A stretch of 21,212 nt of DNA from Eubacteriales Family XIII. Incertae Sedis bacterium (GTDB lineage Bacteria > Bacillota > Clostridia > Peptostreptococcales > Anaerovoracaceae), in NCBI GenBank assembly GCA_031272745.1, contig JAISTF010000037.1, forward strand, positions 1-21,212. Direction: 5' to 3'. Below the pieces are notes generated by a model, which was not told the DNA's origin, did no database searches, and worked only from the letters and a program-made list of their open reading frames with translations. A program made the translations under genes and the position numbers. Numbering within the stretch: position 1 is the stretch's first letter; each line of letters opens with the position of its first letter. Shown in pieces: positions 1-6,508 of this stretch.

Positions 1-2
1 TC

Positions 3-1382
3 GACCCGACGTCGACGGTGCCGGCCGTGCGGATGCAGGCCATCGTGCAGGGCGTCTTCTACGAAGACAAGAACGGAAACGGCGTGAAGGACGGCGGCGA
101 GCTGCCGTACCCGGGCCAGACGGTGTACCTCTATCGCTGGACGAACAACTCGTGGGTGCCGGTCATGAAGGACGGCAAGTACGTCGTGTGCACGACGGAT
201 TCGCAAGGCTTCTACTACTTCGTCGTCGAAATCGGCGAGCAGTACCGCGTGGTCTTCCCGAAGGTGGCGCCGCACAGCACGAGCGGGACGGGGGTGCTTC
301 TCGGCATCGCCAACCTGCTCGGCCTCGTGGCCTACGCGGGCGAGACGACGGACGCGCCGCCGCCGACGGACGGTACCTTCATCGACGTCTCGACGGACAC
401 CCCGGGCGAGGTCATCGACGGGTCGCACGGCGTGACGCATGACATCTACTATACGGTGACGTTTGTGAACGGCTACGGCGGGACGATCAGCACGGTGAGC
501 GTGCTGCAGGGCGGCAACGCCTCTCCGCCGGCGGCCCCGGCGCGCGAGGGCTACCAGTTCAACGGCTGGTCCGGCGTCTACACGAACGTGACAAGCAACG
601 AGACGGTGACGGCGCTGTGGGTGAAGGATTCGGTCACGACGGTGAACGTGCCGGCGGACAACATCACGGTGGAGCCGACGCCGGTGACGGTGAACGTGCC
701 GGCGCAGAAGACGCCGACCGTGACCGTGAACGAGGCGGAAAACCCGACGCCCACGGTGAACGTGTCGCCGCCGGCCGTGTCGGTCACGACGCCCGCGACG
801 TCGGGCGGCAACACCTATGTGTCGGCGCCGCCGGCGACGGTGGTCGTCGAGCAGGCGGCCGCGCCCGCGACAATCAAGGAAGAGGATCCGCCGCTCGAGG
901 CGGAGCCGGAAGAGCCGGTGGAAGAAGTGATCGAGGAACCGGAAGTGCCGCTCGCGGCGCCGGCCGGATGGCATCTGCTCGACGTGATCCTCGCGATCAT
1001 CGCGGTCGTCTTCGGTCTCCTGCTCCTGTGGGCCGGCCTGAAGCGCCGTGACGAGGACAACGAGGACATCGAGTACGAGGCGCAGAACAATCGCACGCAG
1101 TCGACGCGCACCGCGTACGGCATGACGGGCATCGGCCTCGCCATCGCGACGGTCGTCATCCTCGTCGTCACACAGGCGTTCGACGGACCGATGCTGCTCG
1201 CAGACATGTGGGCCATTGTGTTCGCGATCATAGTTGTCATGCAGTTCATCGTCATGCGTTCGATGCCGACCTACCGGCTGAACGAGGACTACGGCGGCAG
1301 CGACGACGACGGCAGCGGCGGCGGTCTCGGCTACGAGGATCCGTTCGCCCCGCAGCCGCAGGTGCAGGCGCAGCAGCAGTAA
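3..1382 (+). CDS. Surface protein, 3' part: SdrD_B-like + InlB repeat + C-terminal membrane segments
   Basis: The frame is open to the left edge, so the true start is outside the window; the first in-window start codon is GTG at 18. Counting from that GTG, residues about 8-80 look like an SdrD_B/Cna-B-type domain (FYEDKNGNGVKDGGELPYPG, then a GFYYF strand). Residues about 144-200 look like a Listeria-Bacteroides/InlB B-repeat (YTVTFVNGYGG ... EGYQFNGWSG). A T/V/N/P-rich stalk follows, with a TVNVPA unit repeated at DNA level (639-656 and 687-704, 18 identical bases, 48-base period), then an acidic Glu/Pro stretch. Three hydrophobic segments (about 323-344, 369-388, 398-415) and a Gly/Asp/Gln-rich tail finish the protein. 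There is no LPXTG sorting signal, so membrane anchoring is inferred. It is probably an extracellular adhesin or stalk protein; its ligand cannot be told. Domain names come from pattern recognition, not a search. Confidence 0.75.
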   Translation, partial: DPTSTVPAVRMQAIVQGVFYEDKNGNGVKDGGELPYPGQTVYLYRWTNNSWVPVMKDGKYVVCTTDSQGFYYFVVEIGEQYRVVFPKVAPHSTSGTGVLLGIANLLGLVAYAGETTDAPPPTDGTFIDVSTDTPGEVIDGSHGVTHDIYYTVTFVNGYGGTISTVSVLQGGNASPPAAPAREGYQFNGWSGVYTNVTSNETVTALWVKDSVTTVNVPADNITVEPTPVTVNVPAQKTPTVTVNEAENPTPTVNVSPPAVSVTTPATSGGNTYVSAPPATVVVEQAAAPATIKEEDPPLEAEPEEPVEEVIEEPEVPLAAPAGWHLLDVILAIIAVVFGLLLLWAGLKRRDEDNEDIEYEAQNNRTQSTRTAYGMTGIGLAIATVVILVVTQAFDGPMLLADMWAIVFAIIVVMQFIVMRSMPTYRLNEDYGGSDDDGSGGGLGYEDPFAPQPQVQAQQQ

Positions 1383-1453
1383 GCGACAGCGCGGCAACAG
1401 CAGTTACAGTGGTTATGTAAGCTATATCCGACGCAGGATCCCCCCTGCCGTGT

Positions 1454-1486
1454 GCGCCTCGGCCTCCCCAGAGTCAGCCGAGGCGC
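1454..1486 (+). terminator. Perfect 10-bp hairpin, likely terminator of the surface-protein gene
   Basis: Positions 1454-1463 (GCGCCTCGGC) are the exact reverse complement of 1477-1486, with a 13-base loop. The stem is followed by TTTGATTCTG, so the U-tract is short and interrupted. It lies 72 bases after the stop of the surface-protein gene and directly before the -35 box of the MFS gene. Termination is inferred from position and stem strength; the weak U-tract lowers certainty. Confidence 0.6.
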
Positions 1487-1487
1487 T

Positions 1488-1516
1488 TTGATTCTGCGAA
1501 AAAAACGGAGTATAAT
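1488..1516 (+). promoter_or_regulatory. Sigma-A-type promoter of the MFS gene
   Basis: The -35 box TTGATT (1488-1493) and the perfect -10 box TATAAT (1511-1516) are separated by the optimal 17 bases. A start 6-7 bases after the -10 falls at 1522-1523, which is the ATG of the MFS gene, so the transcript could be leaderless. A GGAG at 1507-1510 lies upstream of this predicted start and could act as ribosome-binding site only on a longer transcript. Confidence 0.75.
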
Positions 1517-1522
1517 GGAAAC

Positions 1523-2707
1523 ATGGCGATCAAAGAGCGTCTCTGGACGCGGGACTTTATCACAATCATCATACTGAATTTCTTCATCTTCCTGACGTAC
1601 TATGTGCTCGTGCAGATGCTGCCGCTGTATCTCGCGGGCGTACACGGGGCCACGTCGGACCAGGTGGGGCTCCTCGTGACGTTTTTCCTCGCGGCGGCGA
1701 TCGCGATTCGCCCGTTCGCGGGCCAATGGGTCGCGATGACGTCGCAGAAGAAAATCCTCGTGGCGGCCGCGGTCGGCTTTTGCGTCGCGACATTGCTGTA
1801 CCCGCTCGCGTCCGGCGGCGTGAACTCGATCCTGCTGCTGCGCGTGTTCCACGGGCTGATGTACGGCGTGCTGACGACGGCGAAGGGCACGATCTGCGCG
1901 GAGATGATCCCCGTGTCGCGGCGCGCCGAAGGGCTCAGTTATTTCGCGATGTCGATGGTGCTCGGGATGGTGCTCGGGCCGTACGTCGGCATCGCGTTTT
2001 CGGACGCGGGCGCGTATACGACCGGCTTCTACACCTGCATGGGCATCGCGGGCATCTGCATCGTGCTCTGCCTCGTGCTGCGCGTGCCGGAGATCGGCGA
2101 AAACGCGGACGTCCCCGAGGAGCTGCGGCGGCTGTCGCTGCGCAACATGTTCGACGTGAAGGCCGCGCCGTTCGCGCTGACGATCTTCATCCTCGCAATC
2201 GCGTGGTCGGGCATCCCCGCGTTTTTCGCGCTGTACACGAAGGGCATCGGCCTCGCGACGACGGCGAGCAATTTCTTCCTGATTTATGCGGGCTTCGTGC
2301 TCGTTTCGCGGCCGTTCGCGGGGCGCTGGGCCGACCGCTACGGCCCGAAGGTCATCGCGCTCCCCGCGCTCGCGCTGTTCGCGGTCGGGGCCGTGCTCAT
2401 CAGCACGACGGGCGCAAACGGCGTCTTCCTCGTCGCGGGCGCGATCATCGGCGTCGGCTACGGCTCCGTCACGCCGATTCTCCAGACGCAGATCATCGGC
2501 GCCGTCGAACCGCACCGCGTCGGCATCGCGAACTCGCTGTACTTCAATTCGATGGATCTCGGCATGGCCATCGGCTCCTACGTCCTCGGCGTCATCGCGA
2601 AGGGCAGCGGCTACCAAACGATCTACGCGATCAGCGTCTGCGTCATCGTCTGCGCCGCGGTCGAGTATCTCTTAGTCACAAGGCGGAAGAAATCCCCCGC
2701 AAGTTGA
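1523..2707 (+). CDS. MFS family transporter
   Basis: This 394-residue protein is made almost entirely of hydrophobic segments, fitting the 12-helix major facilitator fold. The first half carries the loop and helix pattern of the family (an RPFAGQW stretch after helix 2, then RVFHGLMYG). The second half repeats the cue as SRPFAGRWADRYGPK, the typical loop between helices of the C-terminal bundle. It should be an inner-membrane secondary transporter, probably a drug or metabolite exporter, but the substrate cannot be read from the sequence. ATG 1523 is chosen because it follows the promoter directly; the ATG at 1515 is out of frame. The neighbours (surface protein upstream, PFOR downstream with its own promoter) give no functional hint. 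The stop codon overlaps the PFOR -35 box. Confidence 0.9.
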   Translation: MAIKERLWTRDFITIIILNFFIFLTYYVLVQMLPLYLAGVHGATSDQVGLLVTFFLAAAIAIRPFAGQWVAMTSQKKILVAAAVGFCVATLLYPLASGGVNSILLLRVFHGLMYGVLTTAKGTICAEMIPVSRRAEGLSYFAMSMVLGMVLGPYVGIAFSDAGAYTTGFYTCMGIAGICIVLCLVLRVPEIGENADVPEELRRLSLRNMFDVKAAPFALTIFILAIAWSGIPAFFALYTKGIGLATTASNFFLIYAGFVLVSRPFAGRWADRYGPKVIALPALALFAVGAVLISTTGANGVFLVAGAIIGVGYGSVTPILQTQIIGAVEPHRVGIANSLYFNSMDLGMAIGSYVLGVIAKGSGYQTIYAISVCVIVCAAVEYLLVTRRKKSPAS

Positions 2708-2729
2708 CGCGGGCCACTTATGATATACT
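2704..2729 (+). promoter_or_regulatory. Promoter of the PFOR gene overlapping the MFS stop codon
   Basis: An extended -10 box, TGA-TATACT (TG at 2721, hexamer 2724-2729), ends 7 bases before the PFOR ATG. TTGACG at 2704-2709 could be a -35 box, but the spacer is only 14 bases, so the extended -10 probably carries most of the recognition. The predicted start coincides with or lies next to the A of ATG 2737. There is no Shine-Dalgarno sequence in between, so the mRNA is predicted to be leaderless. Confidence 0.6.
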
Positions 2730-2736
2730 ACCCTCT

Positions 2737-5700
2737 ATGGCAAAAGAGGGACAATCGGTACAATCGACACAAACGACACAAACGGCGCAAGCGGCGCAGA
2801 CCATCACGACCATCGACGGCAACGAGGCGGCGGCGTACGCGGCGTACGCGTTCACGGAGGTCGCGGCCATCTATCCGATCACGCCGTCATCGCCGATGGC
2901 CGAGAAGACGGACGAATGGGCGGCGGCCGGACGCAAGAACGTCTTCGGGCGGCCCGTCGACCTCGTCGAGATGCAGAGCGAGGCCGGCGCGATCGGCGCG
3001 GTGCACGGCGCGCTCGAAGCGGGCGCGCTCGGCACGTCGTTCACGAGCTCGCAGGGCCTCATGCTCATGGTGCCCGTGTTGTACCGCATCGCGGGCACGA
3101 AGCAGCCGTGCGTGCTGCACGTCGCGTCGCGCACGGTCGGCACCCACGCGATGAGCATCTTCGGCGACCATTCGGACGTGATGGCCTGCCGCGCGACGGG
3201 CTTCGCGCTGCTGTCGAGCGGCAGCGTGCAGGAGGCCGCCGACCTCGGATTCGTGGCGCACCTCGCCGCAATCAAGGCGCGCATCCCCTTCCTGCATTTC
3301 TTCGACGGCTTCCGCACCTCGCACGAGATCCAGAAGATTTCGCTCGTGGGCTACGAAGAGGCGGCGGGCCTGCTCGACCGCGAGGCGCTCGCAGCCTTCC
3401 GCGACGCGGCGCTCAACCCCGACCACCCGACGCTGCGCAACACCGTGCAAAACCCGGACATCTATTTCCAGGTGCGCGAATCGAATAACAAGTTTTACGA
3501 CGCGCTGCCCGGCATTGTGCAAGAGGCGATGGACGGCCTCGCGGCGCTGTCGGGGCGGCAGTACCGGCTCTTTGAATACTACGGCGACCCCGCCGCGGAG
3601 CATGTGCTTGTCTGCATGGGGAGCGTCAGCGGCACGGCGCGGGACGTCGTGGACTGGCTGAACGCGCAGGCGGACGGCGCGGCGCGGCCGAAGGTCGGGC
3701 TCGTGCAGGTGCACCTCTACCGGCCGTTTTCCGCAGCGCATTTCCTTGCGGCGCTGCCGAAGACCGCGCGGCGCATCGCGGTGCTCGACCGCGTGAAGGA
3801 ACTCGGCGCGGTCGGCGAGCCTTTGTATGAAGACGTATGTGCCGTGATGAGCGGACGGCGGGATACCGCCCCTACAAATGGGGATGGGGGGCGGCTTGCC
3901 GACACCCCCACCAATAGGGATGAGGATGTAGGGGCGGCATTCTGCCGTCCGCCGCTCGTCGTCGGGGGCCGCTACGGGCTGTCGTCAAAGGACGTCGGCC
4001 CCGAGCAGATCAAGGCCGTCTTCGACAACCTTGCCGCGGCGTCGCCGAAAAACGGCTTCACGGTCGGCATCGACGACGACGTGACGCACCTGTCGCTGCC
4101 GCTCGGCGCGCGGCTCGACACGGAGTCGCCGGGCACGGTCTGCTGCAAGTTTTGGGGGCTCGGCTCGGACGGCACGGTCGGGGCCAACAAGAACTCGATC
4201 AAGATCATCGCGGAGTCAACCGACCTCTACGCACAGGCGTATTTTGAATACGACACAAAGAAGAGTTTCGGCGTCACGAAGTCCCATCTGCGTTTCGGCA
4301 CGTCGCCGATCCGCGCCACGCATTTGATCAAGCGCGCGGACTTCGTCGCGGTGCACCACCCGTCCTATCTCGGGAAATACGACATCGTGAGCGAGCTCAA
4401 GCCAGGCGGGACCCTGCTCCTCAACTGTCCCTGGAAGCCCGAAGAGCTCGGGGAGAAACTGCCGAAAGAGGTGAAGCGCCTGCTGCGGGAAAACGGCATC
4501 CGCTTCTATATCATCGACGCAAACCGCATCGCCGCGGAGCTCGGGATGCGCGGGCGCGTGAACATGGTGCTGCAGTCGGCGTTCTTCAAGCTCACGGACA
4601 TCATCCCGTACGGGCAGGCGGTGGCGCTGATGAAGGACGCGGCGGCGAAGACGTACGGCCGCAAGGGCGGTAAGGTCGTCGAGATGAACCACCGCGCGAT
4701 CGACGCGGGCGCGGACGGGCTCGTGGCGGTGGACGTGCCGGAGGCGTGGGAGGCATCATCGTCATCCTCGGCCGACCGAAGAGAGGTGACCCGAGGATCC
4801 ACGAATGAGGACGCGCTTCCTTCCTTTATAAAGAACATCCTCGAACCCATCAACGCGCAGAAGGGGGACGAGCTGCCGGTGTCGGCGTTCGCGGGGATCG
4901 AAGACGGGACGATGCCGATGGGCACGTCGGCGTACGAGAAGCGCGGCATCGCGACGGGGGTGCCCGTGTGGGCACCCGAGAAATGCCTGCAATGCAATCT
5001 CTGCGCCTTCGTCTGCCCGCACGCGGTCATCCGCCCGTACCTGCTCGACGAAAAGGAGCTCGCGGGCGCGCCGAAGGGCTGGAAGTCCGCGCCGGGCAAG
5101 GGTGCCTCGAAGGACTACGCCTACAGCCTCGCGGTCAGCACGCTCGACTGCACGGGCTGCGGCTCGTGCGCGGCGGTCTGCCCCGCGAAGGAGAAGGCGC
5201 TGGCGATGAAGCGCGTGGCCGAGAAGGATTTCGGGCCGGAAGCGCGCGCGAAATGGGCGTATGCGCTCACGCTCGCGGAAAAGCCGGAGTTATTCCCGAT
5301 TTCGACGGTCAAGGGCTCGCAGTTCCGGCAGCCGCTGCTCGAATTTTCGGGCGCGTGCGCGGGTTGCGGCGAGACGCCGTATGCGAAGCTGCTCACGCAG
5401 CTCTTCGGCGACCGCATGTACTGGGCGAACGCGACGGGCTGCACGCAGGCGTGGGGCGCGTCGATGCCGTCGATCCCGTACACGGTGGACAGAAACGGGC
5501 GCGGGCCCGCGTGGTCGAATTCGTTGTTCGAGGACAATGCGGAGTTTTCGCTCGGGATGCAGCTTGCGGTGAAGCACGCGCGCGAGGCGTTGCGCGAGAA
5601 GGCGCTCGCGCTGAAGGCGGCGGAGCCGTCGCTCGCGGGGGCCGTGGACGCGTGGCTGGACACGTTCATGGACACGTATGCGTCCAGGCCCGCGTCGGAC

Positions 5701-6504
5701 GGGCTGGCAGAAGCGCTGGAAGCGTTTTGCGGCGGCGGGCGGCCGGATGCCGCCCCTACACCCGGAGAATCCGCTTTGCCAGGAGGGGCGGCTTGTAGCC
5801 GCCCGCACGATGCCGCCCTTGACCTCGCGCGGGAGATCCTCGCGCGCAGGGACCAGCTCGCGAAGAAGTCCGTCTGGATGTACGGCGGCGACGGGTGGGC
5901 TTACGACATCGGCTACGGCGGGCTCGACCACGTCTTTTCGATGGGCGTCGACGTGAATGTCCTCGTCGTCGACACCGAGGTCTACTCGAACACGGGCGCG
6001 CAGTCCTCGAAGGCCACGCCGCTCGGCGCCTCGGTCAAATTCCAGGCGTCCGGCAAGAAGACAAAGAAGAAGGACCTCGGCCGCCAGATGATGACGTACG
6101 GCAACGTCTACGTCGCGCAGGTCGCCCTCGGCGCGGACCCGCAGCAGCTCGTGAAGACGCTGCTCGAGGCCGACGCCTTCCCCGGCCCCTCGCTCGTCAT
6201 CGCCTACGCGCCCTGCATTGAGCACGGCATCAAGCTCGGCATGGACCGCGCCGTGGAGGAGATGAAGCGCGCGGTGCAGGCGGGGTATTGGCACCTGTAC
6301 CGCTACGACCCGCGCAAGGAGAAGCCGTTCACGCTCGACAGCAAGGCGCCGACGATGCCGTACGAGGAGTTCTTGGACGGCGAGGTGCGTTACGCGAGTT
6401 TGAAGAAGACGTTTCCGGAAAACGCGAAGCGGTTGTTTGCGGAGGCGGCGCAGGACGCCGCGGCGAAGTATGCGCTGTACAAGGAGATGGAAGGAGAGGA
6501 ATAA
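2737..6504 (+). CDS. nifJ: Pyruvate:ferredoxin (flavodoxin) oxidoreductase, single-chain
   Basis: It oxidises pyruvate with CoA to acetyl-CoA and CO2 and reduces ferredoxin in the cytoplasm. All domains are present in one 1255-residue chain: the N-terminal TPP-enzyme domain (YPITPSSPMAEK), the CoA-side domain (FGDHSDVMA), the gamma-type domain, a 2[4Fe-4S] ferredoxin domain (Cys 750, 753, 756, 760 and 805, 808, 811, 815) and the TPP/Mg domain (GDGWAYDIGYGG from about 1051). The proximal-cluster cysteines are 874, 877, 902 and 1160. From memory of the Desulfovibrio africanus numbering (812, 815, 840, 1071), the first three are spaced identically, but the last gap is 27 residues longer, which matches the repeat at 5735-5806. 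Three linkers hold palindromic inserts (residues about 372-406, 676-688, 1000-1024), making it longer than typical enzymes of about 1170-1190 residues. ATG 2737 is the only start codon before the conserved region and has no Shine-Dalgarno sequence. The next gene starts 4 bases after the stop. Confidence 0.95.
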   Translation: MAKEGQSVQSTQTTQTAQAAQTITTIDGNEAAAYAAYAFTEVAAIYPITPSSPMAEKTDEWAAAGRKNVFGRPVDLVEMQSEAGAIGAVHGALEAGALGTSFTSSQGLMLMVPVLYRIAGTKQPCVLHVASRTVGTHAMSIFGDHSDVMACRATGFALLSSGSVQEAADLGFVAHLAAIKARIPFLHFFDGFRTSHEIQKISLVGYEEAAGLLDREALAAFRDAALNPDHPTLRNTVQNPDIYFQVRESNNKFYDALPGIVQEAMDGLAALSGRQYRLFEYYGDPAAEHVLVCMGSVSGTARDVVDWLNAQADGAARPKVGLVQVHLYRPFSAAHFLAALPKTARRIAVLDRVKELGAVGEPLYEDVCAVMSGRRDTAPTNGDGGRLADTPTNRDEDVGAAFCRPPLVVGGRYGLSSKDVGPEQIKAVFDNLAAASPKNGFTVGIDDDVTHLSLPLGARLDTESPGTVCCKFWGLGSDGTVGANKNSIKIIAESTDLYAQAYFEYDTKKSFGVTKSHLRFGTSPIRATHLIKRADFVAVHHPSYLGKYDIVSELKPGGTLLLNCPWKPEELGEKLPKEVKRLLRENGIRFYIIDANRIAAELGMRGRVNMVLQSAFFKLTDIIPYGQAVALMKDAAAKTYGRKGGKVVEMNHRAIDAGADGLVAVDVPEAWEASSSSSADRREVTRGSTNEDALPSFIKNILEPINAQKGDELPVSAFAGIEDGTMPMGTSAYEKRGIATGVPVWAPEKCLQCNLCAFVCPHAVIRPYLLDEKELAGAPKGWKSAPGKGASKDYAYSLAVSTLDCTGCGSCAAVCPAKEKALAMKRVAEKDFGPEARAKWAYALTLAEKPELFPISTVKGSQFRQPLLEFSGACAGCGETPYAKLLTQLFGDRMYWANATGCTQAWGASMPSIPYTVDRNGRGPAWSNSLFEDNAEFSLGMQLAVKHAREALREKALALKAAEPSLAGAVDAWLDTFMDTYASRPASDGLAEALEAFCGGGRPDAAPTPGESALPGGAACSRPHDAALDLAREILARRDQLAKKSVWMYGGDGWAYDIGYGGLDHVFSMGVDVNVLVVDTEVYSNTGAQSSKATPLGASVKFQASGKKTKKKDLGRQMMTYGNVYVAQVALGADPQQLVKTLLEADAFPGPSLVIAYAPCIEHGIKLGMDRAVEEMKRAVQAGYWHLYRYDPRKEKPFTLDSKAPTMPYEEFLDGEVRYASLKKTFPENAKRLFAEAAQDAAAKYALYKEMEGEE
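2751..2795 (+). repeat. Degenerate 9-base microrepeat, five units, at the PFOR N-terminus
   Basis: Five units of nine bases follow each other: ACAATCGGT, ACAATCGAC, ACAAACGAC, ACAAACGGC and GCAAGCGGC. Read in the PFOR frame they give Gln every third residue (QSVQSTQTTQTAQAAQ). This low-complexity stretch precedes the conserved start of PFOR (ITTIDGNEAAAYAAY) and adds an N-terminal extension of about 20 residues. A similar period-9 glutamine-coding array lies at 15592-15636. Confidence 0.7.
3851..3952 (+). repeat. Palindromic repeat element A inserted in frame in PFOR (102 bases)
   Basis: The left arm 3851-3876 and the right arm 3927-3952 are inverted copies, 23 of 26 positions matching; two of the three mismatches would be G-U pairs in RNA. 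The arms contain the core ACCGCCCCTACA and its complement TGTAGGGGCGG. The interior has a further G-rich/C-rich inverted pair (about 3885-3909). The length is 34 codons exactly, so the frame stays open. It encodes residues about 372-406, in the linker between VLDRVKELGAVGEPLYEDV and VVGGRYGLSSK. Its left arm matches that of element B (5735-5760) in 23 of 26 bases. From memory, related GTAGGGGCGG-type palindromes are common in intergenic DNA of some gut Clostridia; that needs a search. Confidence 0.85.
4764..4798 (+). repeat. Short palindrome (element C) in a PFOR linker
   Basis: ATCCTCGG at 4764-4771 is the exact reverse complement of CCGAGGAT at 4791-4798, with 19 bases between. It encodes a Ser/Arg-rich stretch (SSSSADRREVTRGS, about residues 676-690) between the gamma-type domain and the ferredoxin domain, where family members have a variable linker. 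The GTCATCCT...GGATCCAC layout reminds me of a dispersed repeat in gut Clostridia, but it is a different sequence family from elements A and B. Calling it a mobile or repeated element is an inference from a single copy here. Confidence 0.45.
5735..5806 (+). repeat. Palindromic repeat element B inserted in frame in PFOR (72 bases)
   Basis: The left arm 5735-5760 and right arm 5781-5806 are inverted copies (20 of 26 matching). The left arm matches that of element A in 23 of 26 bases. The length is 24 codons, and the element begins at the second base of a codon exactly as element A does, so both are read in the same frame: GRRDTAPT in A against GRPDAAPT in B, and GAAFCRP against GAACSRP at the right ends. 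It sits in the linker before the TPP domain (residues about 1000-1024) and accounts for most of the extra spacing between Cys 902 and Cys 1160. Confidence 0.85.
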
Positions 6505-6508
6505 CCAA

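Noticed and set aside
639..704. Direct repeats in the surface protein gene as a possible CRISPR or mobile repeat
   Set aside because: The repeats are in frame, encode the TVNVPA stalk units, and have no unique spacers of regular length.
1515..1517. ATG at 1515 as start of the MFS gene
   Set aside because: It is in a different reading frame from the transporter and overlaps the -10 box.
1726..2736. Extension of the PFOR frame upstream through the MFS gene
   Set aside because: This stretch is out-of-frame MFS coding sequence with Arg-rich nonsense translation; the promoter and ATG at 2737 mark the real start.
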